DNA of 64,000 bases from Archangium lansingense. GTDB lineage: Bacteria > Myxococcota > Myxococcia > Myxococcales > Myxococcaceae. Positions 45,053 through 56,127 of this stretch are shown in pieces (position 1 is the first letter of the stretch; every line of letters starts with the position of its first letter). Location: the NCBI RefSeq assembly GCF_026626635.1, contig NZ_JAPNKA010000001.1, positions 8,974,501-9,038,500 on the forward strand, in the 5' to 3' direction. Both the position numbers and the translations under genes were made by a program. The notes below the pieces were generated by a model. It was given only the letters and a program-made list of their open reading frames with translations, ran no database searches and was not told the DNA's origin.

Positions 45053-45544
45053 GCCTCCTCGGCATCGAAGACCGCACGGGCACTCTGCACGGCACATCCA
45101 TGATGGCAAGGATTCTGCCCCCCCTACGCGGTTGCGTGAGAGAGGGATTGAGACTCGGAGGAGCGGACGATCGTCCGCCCCGGACGTCGTGGCGAGGGCG
45201 AGCACTCTGGCTCACCCGGGAGGCGCTGGCTACGGCGACGGTGCGCGCATGCAGCCAGTCCCCGCGCAGCTCCGTTGCCGCGATCCCCAACGGTTTGCGG
45301 CGCGCCTCATCGGCCTTGTTGCGCTCGTTCTCCCGCTCCTCAGAGCCTTGCGCCCACGAGAGGGGGCCTGCCTTGCGCCATGTCCAGGACATCACGGCCA
45401 CGAGCGCCATCGTGGACGTCATCCTCAGGCCCTCGACACCCAGGGTCCAAGCTCGACCTCCAGGACTTCTCCGCGCATGCTCAACCCGCAGCAGGCAGAG
45501 CAGCTCGAGACGCGGTAGGAGCTGTCTCTTCTCTCTACGAGATA
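45053..45544. other. Unassigned stretch between lipoprotein and hypothetical gene
   Basis: About 490 bases without a supported gene. A minus-strand frame from about 45414 reads MTSTMALVAVMSWTW and then a charged helix for some 60 residues, but it lacks a clear ribosome-binding site or family match and continues into implausible sequence. Promoters for both flanking genes must lie here. Confidence 0.4.
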
Positions 45545-46093
45545 ATGGAGGCGCGGGTGGCACGAGAGTGGGGGCAGTGGAGCAAGACGACGGTTTCGGG
45601 CAAGTATTGGCTCGATGTTTCAACAGCCCATCACTCGCCATGCGCGAGCGGCTCGCCACTGGAGCTGGAGCAGTGGTTGTCGTTGTCGGGATGGACAGAC
45701 AGCGTGGGCTTTGTCAACCGCGAGTGGCTCTTGCCGCGTGAGGGCAGTTTCATTGATGGCCTCCTGGAGGAGATTGTCGCGAGCGACCTCAACCAGGTTT
45801 CATACAAAGAGGTGGCCTCCAGGCGGGGGGCTGAGTTGATCGGCCTCTTCGAAGATCTTCAGGCTCTGCTTGGACTGGACGAAGTGGAGCCTTGGCGCCG
45901 CTACGAATTCGCTCACTGGTTTCGGGCACATGGCCAGTCGCAAGGCAGGAGGTACGCACCCGAGACTGACGTGTTTTTCTCTCGCGATGCGTCGCTCTAC
46001 CAGGGCGCCGTCTGGAAGCTCACGACGCTCATCAGTGGACACCTTGTCTGTCCTGACGTGGGTCTCCATTTCAGGAAAGGGTGGGGCTGGTAG
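45545..46093 (+). CDS. Hypothetical protein, 182 residues
   Basis: Not recognised. From the ATG at 45545 the frame is coding-like to the end: LELEQWLSLSGWTDSVGFVN, LLEEIVASDLNQVSYKEVAS and DVFFSRDASLYQGAVWKL. No signal peptide or membrane helix is seen. The frame remains open upstream for 90 codons, but that part has unlikely composition. The start is uncertain because no well-placed ribosome-binding site is visible. Confidence 0.5.
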   Translation: MEARVAREWGQWSKTTVSGKYWLDVSTAHHSPCASGSPLELEQWLSLSGWTDSVGFVNREWLLPREGSFIDGLLEEIVASDLNQVSYKEVASRRGAELIGLFEDLQALLGLDEVEPWRRYEFAHWFRAHGQSQGRRYAPETDVFFSRDASLYQGAVWKLTTLISGHLVCPDVGLHFRKGWGW

Positions 46094-46175
46094 CTGAAGC
46101 TACGTCGACTGCCCGGCGTGGCAGCGAGCAGCCGCCCTGCTTGCACACAGGGTCTTGCCCTGATGCCAGTCGATA

Positions 46176-46210
46176 TGTACGTTCGTACACATGTTATGTA
46201 CGCTCGTACA
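46176..46210 (+). promoter_or_regulatory. Two tandem palindromic operators of the TetR regulator
   Basis: TGTACGTTCGTACA (46176-46189) and TGTACGCTCGTACA (46197-46210) are near-identical inverted repeats (TGTACG/CGTACA arms, 2-base centre) spaced 21 bases centre to centre, two helix turns. They lie 58 bases upstream of the TetR start. This is the classical form of a self-repressing TetR operator binding two dimers on one DNA face. Confidence 0.8.
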
Positions 46211-46256
46211 CATCGAGACCTGCTTCACGCTCATGCCCCTCTCATGCCCGAGAACC

Positions 46257-46261
46257 AGGAG
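46257..46261 (+). promoter_or_regulatory. Ribosome-binding site that selects the TetR start
   Basis: AGGAG lies 6 bases before the GTG at 46268. The upstream in-frame ATG at 46244 has no such site, so GTG is preferred. Confidence 0.6.
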
Positions 46262-46267
46262 ACGCGA

Positions 46268-46810
46268 GTGGTGACCCGCCGGCACGACCCCGATCGCCGC
46301 GATCGCATCATCGACGCGGCACTCGCTGTCATCGCCGAGGGCGGCGTCGCCGGCACCTCGCACCGCCGCGTCGCCGACCGCGCCGGGGTTCCGCTTGGCT
46401 CGATGACCTACCACTTCACGAGCATGGACGAGTTGCTGCGCGAGGCGTTCACCCGCTTCGCCACGCGCCTCAGCGAGCGCTTCACCGCGCGCCTCGAGGC
46501 GGCGGCGGACCTCGACGCGCTGGTCGAGGCGGTCGTCCACCTCGTGCACGCTGACCTCACGGCCGGCCCGGACGACCTCGTGCTCACCCTCGAGCTCTAC
46601 ACGCTCGCCGCACGCCAGCCCGCCTTCCGGCAGATCACCCATGACTGGATGCGCCGGAGCCGCCAGGCGCTCGAGCGACTCGTCGACGCCAGGACGGCGC
46701 ACGAGCTCGACGCCCTGATCGAGGGGCTGTTCATCCACATCAGCCTCGACCCGGCCCCACGCAGCCGCGACGTCACGCGTGATGCCGTGCGCCGCATCCT
46801 CTCGCTCTGA
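46268..46810 (+). CDS. TetR-family transcriptional regulator
   Basis: A 180-residue repressor. The N-terminal helix-turn-helix has RDRIIDAALAVIAEGG, GTSHRRVADRAGVPLGSMTYHF and then FTSMDELLREAF. The remainder is a helical ligand-binding domain. It probably represses itself and the downstream MFS gene through the two palindromes upstream, releasing on binding a drug-like ligand. The MFS gene starts 12 bases after the stop. A longer start at 46244 is possible. Confidence 0.88.
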   Translation: MVTRRHDPDRRDRIIDAALAVIAEGGVAGTSHRRVADRAGVPLGSMTYHFTSMDELLREAFTRFATRLSERFTARLEAAADLDALVEAVVHLVHADLTAGPDDLVLTLELYTLAARQPAFRQITHDWMRRSRQALERLVDARTAHELDALIEGLFIHISLDPAPRSRDVTRDAVRRILSL

Positions 46811-46822
46811 ACCTGGACCCTC

Positions 46823-48106
46823 ATGACCACCCCCCATCCTCCGCGGGTGCTCCGCCAGCACCGGGCGGCCCGCGTCGCCGTCGCAGCGCTGTTCCTCACG
46901 AACGGTGCGATCTTCGCCAACCTGTTGCCGCGCTATCCGCAGCTCAAGGCCGACCTCGGGCTCAGCAACGCCGAGTACGGACTCGCCGTCGCGTCGTTCC
47001 CCTGCGGGGCCCTGATGGCCGGGCTCGCCGCCGGAGCACTCATCCGCCGCTTCCGGTCGTCGCGGGTCGCCGTGGCTGGCACGTTGCTCACGAGCGCGGG
47101 CGTGCTGCTCGCGGGGCTCGCTCCCTCATGGGGTGTGCTCGCCGGGGCGCTCTTCTTCGCTGGCTGCATGGACGCCATCACCGACGTGGCGCAGAACTCG
47201 CACGGCCTGCGCGTGCAGCGGCTCTACGGCCGGTCCATCCTCAACTCGTTCCATGCCATCTGGAGTGTTGGCGCGGTGAGCGGCGGCCTCATGGGCGGTC
47301 TCGCCGTGGGCCTCGACGTGCCGCGTGGCGTGCATCTGGGCCTGTCCGCCCTGCTCTTCGCCGTCGTCGCGCTGACGGCGCTGCGGTACACGCTCCCCGG
47401 CCCAGAGCCCATCGAGCCCGTCGAGCGCTCTGAAGGAGGCGCGCAGACAGACGGCCTCCCCGCGCGGCGCGAGTCGACGGGCCGCGGTCGCATCTGGCTC
47501 ATGATCGCCGCGCTCGTCCTGATTGCCGTCGGCGGCACGCTCGTCGAAGACGCCGGCATGACCTGGGCGGCCGTCTACCTTTCCGGCACGCTCGGCGCCG
47601 GCGTCGCCGTCGCCTCGTTCGGCTTCATCGCGCTCGTGGGCTCGCAGTTTGTCGGGCGGCTGCTCGGCGATGGCCTCGTCGACAGGTTCGGCCAGCGCGC
47701 GATCGCCCGGACAGGAGGCGCGACCACGGTAGCGGGTATGAGCGCGGCGCTGCTGTTCCCCTCGGTGCCGGGCACCATCGCGGGCTTCGCACTCGCCGGC
47801 TTCGGCGTCGCGACGCTGGTGCCCGCCGCGATGCATGGCGCCGACGAGCTGCCCGGCCTGAGAGCCGGTACCGGCCTTACCATCGTCAGCTGGCTGATGC
47901 GCCTCGGGTTCCTCGTGTCGCCCCCGGTCGTCGGGCTCGTCGCCGACGCCGTGGGCTTGCGCATAGGACTGCTCGTGGTGCCGCTCGCGGGCACGCTCGT
48001 GCTGGTGCTGGCGGGTGTGTTGTCAGCCGCCCGCGTCACGCATAGGGCAAATGGGATGCCCATGGAGGGTGAGGGCTCGTGCGCAGCGGCCGCGGAGGGC
48101 CGCTGA
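46823..48106 (+). CDS. MFS transporter
   Basis: A 427-residue major-facilitator protein with 12 membrane helices in two halves joined by a charged loop (about 198-222, EPVERSEGGAQTDG). It has the loop 2-3 motif (GALIRRFRSSRVAVAG) and NSFHAIWSVGAVSGGLMGG, a pattern of the YbjJ-like group. It is coupled to a TetR gene, so it is probably an efflux pump under ligand control. The codon and residue style is actinobacterium-like, suggesting transfer. Confidence 0.88.
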   Translation: MTTPHPPRVLRQHRAARVAVAALFLTNGAIFANLLPRYPQLKADLGLSNAEYGLAVASFPCGALMAGLAAGALIRRFRSSRVAVAGTLLTSAGVLLAGLAPSWGVLAGALFFAGCMDAITDVAQNSHGLRVQRLYGRSILNSFHAIWSVGAVSGGLMGGLAVGLDVPRGVHLGLSALLFAVVALTALRYTLPGPEPIEPVERSEGGAQTDGLPARRESTGRGRIWLMIAALVLIAVGGTLVEDAGMTWAAVYLSGTLGAGVAVASFGFIALVGSQFVGRLLGDGLVDRFGQRAIARTGGATTVAGMSAALLFPSVPGTIAGFALAGFGVATLVPAAMHGADELPGLRAGTGLTIVSWLMRLGFLVSPPVVGLVADAVGLRIGLLVVPLAGTLVLVLAGVLSAARVTHRANGMPMEGEGSCAAAAEGR

Positions 48107-48288
48107 CGGGGGCTGGCCGAGTCGTGCGCCCGGTCGGCGCAGAGGCCGCGCAGCCCTCTTGGGGTACACGCCTGCCCAGGCCACCCTCCCAGCAGGGGCG
48201 CGGCGGGGCCCTGGACCTCTTGGCTGGCGACACACCGCTCAAGCACAGAAAGGATTAGCCCAACGACTTCCGGCCTGGGTGTTTTGCT

Positions 48289-48855
48289 TCACCGGACGGA
48301 TGGCATCGTGGCGGGGAGCGGCCCCTCGGAGTGAAGCCGCTCCTCCGTTCCTTCGACACGCCAGAGCAGCTGCCAGTGGTCCCCGCGCCTGCGCACGATG
48401 AGCTCGCCGAGCGCGACACTCGCCAATGCATTCTCTTCCAGGACCGGCCTGAAGCATTCCTCCGCGCGTACGAGGCGCTCGCGCGTCTCGGGAGCCAGGA
48501 CCGCTCCGTCGTCGAGCAGTCCCCGCTTCGAGCTCCATTCCCTGCCCTCGGGCAGCTCGAGGGCGAAGTCGGCGCAGGCCCGCCGAAACTCGAGCGATCG
48601 ACGTCCGGCCTCGGCCCAGAGCGAAGCCGTCCTGCCGAGATGCATGAGCCGCACGATGACGACATAGAGGTAGGCGCCCGCCATCAACAGCCCCGCGCCC
48701 CACACGAGCGGCCGGTACGCGGGAGCCACGAAACGCCCCGTGAGCATCGCGGCAGCGCCAAGCAGGGCGAGGAGGAGGAGGCCGGCGATGAGCAACTCGA
48801 CGAGTGCCACCCCACGCTGGGCACGCAAGCCACCCGGTACAGGACGACCCCTCAT
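48289..48855 (-). CDS. Membrane protein with prepilin-like N-terminus
   Basis: A 188-residue protein not recognised. The N-terminus reads RGVALVELLIAGLLLLALLG, which has the form of a type IV prepilin cleavage site (Gly, then Glu at position +5). A second hydrophobic segment (LVWGAGLLMAGAYLYVVIV) follows, which is not typical of pilins. The C-terminal part is charged with LGELIVRRRGDHWQLLWRV. Two-helix membrane protein is the safest reading. Confidence 0.6.
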   Translation of the reverse strand: MRGRPVPGGLRAQRGVALVELLIAGLLLLALLGAAAMLTGRFVAPAYRPLVWGAGLLMAGAYLYVVIVRLMHLGRTASLWAEAGRRSLEFRRACADFALELPEGREWSSKRGLLDDGAVLAPETRERLVRAEECFRPVLEENALASVALGELIVRRRGDHWQLLWRVEGTEERLHSEGPLPATMPSVR

Positions 48856-49373
48856 CTGCTCCCTCCTGCATCAACGCCCAGGCACGAACCTTCTCATGTG
48901 AAGGATCAAAATCCCGGAGCTGACTGGCCAGACAGGGCTCCCCCCTCCATGCCGTGCCTGACCAGCCAGCCCCTGGGCCCCCTCCCCGGGCTCCGGCACT
49001 GTCTGAACGGATTGAGCCAATGACGCGGAAAATGATGCACAAAACCTGCGGGCTGTCGGACCGAGCCAGCTTCGCTGTCTGCTCCAGGAACGGAAGCGCA
49101 GCGAAATCAGGCCCTTGCATACGGATGAGGCCCTGAGCGCGAACCGGCCTGTCGTCTTCGCTTCCATGCGGCCCCGAGCACGATGACGCGTGGAGTCATG
49201 ATTTCGCGAAAGTGAACTCGGCTGTGCGTAATCTGTCCGAAACTCGACATTATTAGCTGGGTTTAACGAACTCCATAGGAATTCGAGCCTACCTGCCTAA
49301 CATGGAGACTTCCTTCGGACAGTGGAGGATCTCTGGCTTCCGCACGAAGGGCTCGACTGGAGAGAAAAACCAC
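48856..49373. other. Intergenic region upstream of the di-heme oxidoreductase gene
   Basis: About 520 bases between divergent genes. The part at 49230-49300 is AT-richer and probably holds the promoter. No complete -35/-10 or -24/-12 pattern is evident, and no gene was supported. Confidence 0.45.
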
Positions 49374-51647
<2,274 letters not shown>

Positions 51648-51669
51648 TGCGTCACACGTAGAGTCGCTC

Positions 51670-51704
51670 GGGGACCGCCACCGTCACTGTGGCGGTCCCC
51701 TCTT
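51670..51704 (+). terminator. Terminator after the di-heme oxidoreductase gene
   Basis: A 12-base-pair perfect stem (GGGGACCGCCAC with GTGGCGGTCCCC) and a 7-base loop followed by TCTTC lie 23 bases after the stop codon. Confidence 0.85.
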
Positions 51705-51744
51705 CGGAGATGCATCCTGGCCGAATGAATCGACCGGAGGGTAC

Positions 51745-52266
51745 ATCCCCACCATCAACCTGGACGAGGCGAACTACGTCTACGCCGAGCACCCGTCCTG
51801 GATGGACGAGCCCTTCTTCCGGGCCGCGGTGGACCCGGCCCTGCAACGCCGCTTCGATGATCCCGAGTGGCGGCGCGAGACACTCGCCAGCCAGGGTGCG
51901 GCGAGCGCGCGGAAGGCCGTGGCGCTCAATCTGGAGAACCTGCGCATCCTGCACCAGGCGGGTGTGAAGATTGGCTTTGGGACAGACTCGGGCACGCTGC
52001 CTCAGCGCATTCCCGGCTTCGCCGAGCACCGCGAGCTGGAGCTGATGACCCAGGCTGGCCTGACACCGGCGCAGGCAATGCGTATCGCGACGCGCGACTC
52101 GGCCGAGCTGTTGGGCTTGAAGGATCGCGGAGCGATCGCGCCGGGCATGCTAGCCAACCTCGTGGTGCTGGACTCGGACCCGACTCAGGACATCCGCAAC
52201 ACCCGTGGCATCCATGCGGTCTGGCGGCGCGGCGTTCTCTCTCCTGCTCGTGAAGCCCACGATTGA
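51745..52266 (+). pseudogene. Amidohydrolase, C-terminal fragment only
   Basis: The frame reads NLDEANYVYAEHPSWMDEPF and on through LHQAGVKIGFGTDSGTLPQR to the metal-dependent hydrolase end (RDSAELLGLKDRGAIAPGM, LVVLDSDPTQDIRNTRGI). This matches the last 170 or so residues of imidazolonepropionase-like amidohydrolases. The N-terminal part with the HxH metal site is missing, and no start or signal peptide is present. The gene lost its 5' end, apparently where it abuts the terminator of the upstream gene. Confidence 0.75.
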
Positions 52267-52439
52267 AATTCTCCGCGGACACTCGCATTTGATTTCTCAA
52301 AAACCGAGGCAAGACCACGCTGGCGGCGCGTGACGGGGGGTGCATTTCTTTTTCACGAAATCGTGGTGCTACTTTTTTCAGCACTCCGGTGTTGGAATAC
52401 CCGGGACTACCTTGAATCCCCCCTTCACGAGGAACTCAG

Positions 52440-53852
52440 GTGCTTCGACGATTCATCTTGGGGGCCGCCCTCTTCCTGTCAGGAGAGGCATTGGCCAAAC
52501 CGCCCGCGGCCAGCGTGTTCTGCACCACCTATCCCTCGGCGCCCGCTTGCACCGGGCAACAGCCGGCCTGCACCTACTGTCACGTCGCGCCGCCACAGCG
52601 AAATGCCTTCGGCGCAGGGCTGGAGTCGCAGCTCGCTCCCGGTGCGCCGCGCCCGCTGTCCGACGCTGACTTCACCTACGCGCTCCCCACCGCGCTGAGG
52701 GCCGTCGAAGGGACGGACGCCGACGGCGACGGCGTGTCCAACCTCGTGGAGATCCAACGAGGCACCCTGCCGGCCGACGCCAACAGCGTGCCGGTGGAGA
52801 CGGGTGGATGCGCGGCGGGCACCAACCCCCAGTATGACGTGTGCCGCTACGACGCACGCTTCGCGTACCGGCGCGTGCTGCTCGATTTCTGCGGACAGTC
52901 GCCCACCTATGCGCAGCTCAAGGCGTTCGCCGCATTGAGCGCGAATGACCAGCGCGCGCGGCTCGACGCCGAGCTCGACCGCTGCACCGCGAGCGAGTTC
53001 TGGCTCGGCAAGAATGGGCAACTGTGGAAGCTGGCACACCCGAAGATCCGCCCGGTGGGCTCACTCAAGGCCGGAGAGGACAAAGGAGCCATTCCCCTCG
53101 CGGACTACTATGACGACTACGCCCTCTTCGCCTACTCACAGCTCGACGACCACGACGCACGCGAGGTGATGACGGCGAAGTATTTCGTGCGCCGGGAGAC
53201 GAACCCCACGCGCTATTCCATAGCAACTTCGCTGCCGACACAGTTTGTCGATGAGGCGCACCGCGCGGGCAACATCACCTCCTCGTGGAGCCTCATCTAT
53301 TTCGTGATGTTCACCGCGCTCCCCCGGAACGCCGCGTCACAGGCCTACCGCTCGTATCTGGGCCTCGACATCGCCAAACAGGAGGGCCTCTACAGCATTG
53401 CCAACGAGCCCCGCGACTATGACGCCAAGGGTGTGACAGCACCGGCCTGCGCGGCCTGCCACGCGACGCTCGACCCGCTGAGCTACCCCTTCCGCAACTA
53501 CCAGGGCCTCTCCCTCACGGCCCGCAGCACCTCGGCACGCTACATCCCCAACCGCCTCGAGACGTACTTCAGTGACGTCGCGACGACCATCACCCAGACG
53601 CCCGAGGCCGGCTACCTCTTTGGCCAGCCGGTAGCGAACCTCGTGGAGTGGGCGCAGGTGGGCGCCAACAGCGACGCCTTCGCCATCGCCACCGTTACCG
53701 ACTACTGGAAACTGCTCATCGGCCACGCCCCAACCCCCGAGGAGCACGCCGAGTTCGTCTACACCTGGCAGCGCTTCAAGGGCACGCACCAGTACCGCGT
53801 GCAGCGCATGCTTCACGATCTGATCCGCACGGAGGCCTACGGTGCGCCCTGA
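52440..53852 (+). CDS. Exported c-type cytochrome of the DUF1588/DUF1592-like type
   Basis: A 470-residue secreted protein. The signal peptide (FILGAALFLSGEALA) ends at about residue 19. There are two heme sites: CTYCH (44-48) and CAACH (337-341) within CHATLDPLSYPFRNYQG, a pattern of planctomycete-type DUF1588 cytochromes. A calcium-like loop (DADGDGVSNLVEIQRG, about 92-107) lies between. The start is GTG at 52440 with GAGG 7 bases upstream. It overlaps the next gene by 11 bases and heads an apparent operon of exported proteins. Confidence 0.8.
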   Translation: MLRRFILGAALFLSGEALAKPPAASVFCTTYPSAPACTGQQPACTYCHVAPPQRNAFGAGLESQLAPGAPRPLSDADFTYALPTALRAVEGTDADGDGVSNLVEIQRGTLPADANSVPVETGGCAAGTNPQYDVCRYDARFAYRRVLLDFCGQSPTYAQLKAFAALSANDQRARLDAELDRCTASEFWLGKNGQLWKLAHPKIRPVGSLKAGEDKGAIPLADYYDDYALFAYSQLDDHDAREVMTAKYFVRRETNPTRYSIATSLPTQFVDEAHRAGNITSSWSLIYFVMFTALPRNAASQAYRSYLGLDIAKQEGLYSIANEPRDYDAKGVTAPACAACHATLDPLSYPFRNYQGLSLTARSTSARYIPNRLETYFSDVATTITQTPEAGYLFGQPVANLVEWAQVGANSDAFAIATVTDYWKLLIGHAPTPEEHAEFVYTWQRFKGTHQYRVQRMLHDLIRTEAYGAP

Positions 53853-54516
53853 CTCTCTTCGCGTGTTGCTCCTGTCCGCAGCCTTCGCGCTCACCGCCTG
53901 CCCGTCGCCCTCCCCTTCCGGAGAAGACGCTGGCACCCCGCCTCCCGGCGACGCGGGAACTCCCACCCAGACGGAGGTGGCGCGCTCCTCGCGCAACAAC
54001 CTGCGATTCAAGGGACCAGAGCGGCTGGCATTCGACTTCGCAGCGGCGCTGTCGCTGCCGGCCGATCAGGTGTGTAACGAATTGGGTCAGTACCCCTGCA
54101 CCACCTTCGTGCACACCGTGGCCCTGGGAGGCGTTGAGCCCTACGGCATTGGCTTCTACGAGCCCCTGCCGTTCACCGGGGTGACCACGCCCATCACCAT
54201 CGACCGCGTGGCGTTGGCGGCATGCGGCCAGCGCGTCACGCTCGACGTCACCACTCCCTCAGGGGCCGTCATCTTCGGGGGCATCGAGCTCGACGCCCAG
54301 GGGCGCCTGGCGAACCGGGAAGGCACGCCAGTGAAGAACGCCATCACCGCGCTCTACCAGCGCGCCCTGCTGCGAGACCCCATGGAGTCTGAAGTCGACG
54401 CGTTGTTGCAGTTGGCCACCGACATCGAGACCTCGAGCAGTCAGACGCCCGGCCGCGACTGGATGAAGGCCGCCTGCTTCGTTGTCCTCTCCTCCGCCGA
54501 GTCCGTCTTCTTCTAA
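53842..54516 (+). CDS. Lipoprotein in the cytochrome operon
   Basis: A 224-residue predicted lipoprotein. The signal ends LLLSAAFALTAC with Cys20. An acidic Pro/Gly linker (SGEDAGTPPPGDAGTP) is followed by a beta-rich domain (LAFDFAAALSLP, PITIDRVALAACG) and a helical end (ALYQRALLRDPMESEVDALL) like the fragment seen in DUF1592 proteins. The start is GTG at 53842, overlapping the cytochrome stop by 11 bases, with GGAGG correctly spaced. It is probably a partner of both neighbours. Confidence 0.78.
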   Translation: MRPDSLRVLLLSAAFALTACPSPSPSGEDAGTPPPGDAGTPTQTEVARSSRNNLRFKGPERLAFDFAAALSLPADQVCNELGQYPCTTFVHTVALGGVEPYGIGFYEPLPFTGVTTPITIDRVALAACGQRVTLDVTTPSGAVIFGGIELDAQGRLANREGTPVKNAITALYQRALLRDPMESEVDALLQLATDIETSSSQTPGRDWMKAACFVVLSSAESVFF

Positions 54517-54527
54517 AGGGAAACGCC

Positions 54528-56081
54528 ATGTCACTCCGCAACAATGGCCGGCTCTCGCGCCGGGAGATATTGAAGGCGCTGTCGCTGTGCGCGGCGGGCT
54601 CCGCGACCCTGGGACCGCTGCTGACGGGCTGCCGTGATGCGCTCAACACCCCGGAGGCACTCGAGCGGCTCGGGGGCCTGCGCCGCGACCGCCTGGATGG
54701 CAAGCCCCGCTTCCTCATCGTCGTGGGCGCCGCCGGAGGAGCTTCCATCGTCGACAGCCTGCTGGCGGTGCGCGCCTCAGAGGCCGGTGCCAATGCCTCG
54801 CGGCTCAACACCTTCGCCGATGCGCAGGTGCAGAACGTAGAGGGCTCCCCGTTCCGCGCCGTGAAGGTGAACAGCGCGCGGCTGGGCAACATCCCCCAGC
54901 CGGTGAACACGGATCAGCTCCCCTTCGTGAGCAAGCACAAGGACTCCATGCTGGTGGCCACCACGGTGGGCACCTCGGTGAACCACGTCATCGCGCAGAA
55001 GCGGAGCCTCACCGGTAATGCGGCCTGGCGCGGCCGGACGCTGCAAGAGTGCGTGGCCCTGCAGTACGGCGCGAGCTTCCCCATTCCCAACGTGAACATG
55101 GCGATGGGGGGCTACTCCGAGCGCGGCACCGACCACTCGCTGCCCTCGTACTGCTACGGGGAGGTGGTATCCAACGCCTCGCTCTGGCCGTTGGGTCTCG
55201 ATGGCAGCAAGGGCATCAAAGATGCGCCCCCGCGCGACGTGGTGGAGCTGGCTCGGAGCACGCGCAACAGGCTCGATTCCCGGTCGGTCTTCGGGCGGAC
55301 CTTCGAGAACGCGGCGGCGCTCCAGCGGTGGAACGAGCAGCGCATTGTGGGGCAACCGGCGCTGGAGGCGAAGGAGCTGATCAACCGCCTCAACGTGTTG
55401 CCCGACCAGCCGCCGAAGACGCCGCTCTCCGAGTACGGCCTGTCGAGCTCCCCCGACGGAGAACGGCTGCGCGCTCTCTTCCCGGACTACCTGACCGACC
55501 CCGTGCAGGGACAGGCGGCGCTGGCGTTCCTGCTCCTCAAGTACCGGGTCTCGGTGACGGTGACGCTGGGTCCCTCGTTCAACGTGGCGGTGGGCGGACA
55601 GAACGGGCTCATTGCCAATCCGCCGCTGGCCTTCGACTTCAGTCATACCGAGCATCGCGCCGGCCAGGCCTTCATGTGGGCGCGGGTGATGGGCGTGGTG
55701 GACAAGCTCATCGAGCTGCTCAAGGCGGAGCCCTTCGATGAAACGAGCGGCGAGAGCCTGTGGGATCGCACGTTGATCTACGTGGCGACCGAATTCGGGC
55801 GCACGCGCTCGCGGCCCAACGATGCCACCGAATTCAGCAGCGGGCATGAGCTCAACAACGGCGTCGTGATGCTCTCGCCGATGCTCAAGGGCAACACGGT
55901 GCTGGGTGGGATGGATCCACTCACCACCCTGACCTACGGCTTCGACCCGCGCACGGGAGCGCCAGAGCCCGGCAAGGTGACGTCGAACGAGCCCGACATC
56001 TTCTCGGGTGTCCTGACAGCCCTGGGCGTCAACACCTCCGGCAGCGGACTCCCCGACGCGAGCGCATTCGTGCGAACCTGA
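54528..56081 (+). CDS. Tat-exported DUF1501-like lipoprotein
   Basis: A 517-residue protein with a Tat signal (SRREILK, residues 10-16) and a lipobox LLTGC (Cys35), so a Tat-exported lipoprotein. The body fits the DUF1501/DUF1552 sulfatase-like group: FLIVVGAAGGASIVDSLLA, DRTLIYVATEFGRTR and SSGHELNNGVVMLSPML. These proteins pair with cytochromes of the DUF1588/1592 type in Planctomycetes. It starts 11 bases after the lipoprotein gene. Its reaction is unknown. Confidence 0.8.
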   Translation: MSLRNNGRLSRREILKALSLCAAGSATLGPLLTGCRDALNTPEALERLGGLRRDRLDGKPRFLIVVGAAGGASIVDSLLAVRASEAGANASRLNTFADAQVQNVEGSPFRAVKVNSARLGNIPQPVNTDQLPFVSKHKDSMLVATTVGTSVNHVIAQKRSLTGNAAWRGRTLQECVALQYGASFPIPNVNMAMGGYSERGTDHSLPSYCYGEVVSNASLWPLGLDGSKGIKDAPPRDVVELARSTRNRLDSRSVFGRTFENAAALQRWNEQRIVGQPALEAKELINRLNVLPDQPPKTPLSEYGLSSSPDGERLRALFPDYLTDPVQGQAALAFLLLKYRVSVTVTLGPSFNVAVGGQNGLIANPPLAFDFSHTEHRAGQAFMWARVMGVVDKLIELLKAEPFDETSGESLWDRTLIYVATEFGRTRSRPNDATEFSSGHELNNGVVMLSPMLKGNTVLGGMDPLTTLTYGFDPRTGAPEPGKVTSNEPDIFSGVLTALGVNTSGSGLPDASAFVRT

Positions 56082-56127
56082 GCCGAGCCACCCGGCATGC
56101 GCCAATGGAGGCGCCAAGGAGAAGGAT

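Noticed and set aside
45100..45741. Plus-strand frame of 213 codons
   Set aside because: Arg/Ser-rich shadow-like sequence overlapping a better frame at 45545; no ribosome-binding site or homology.
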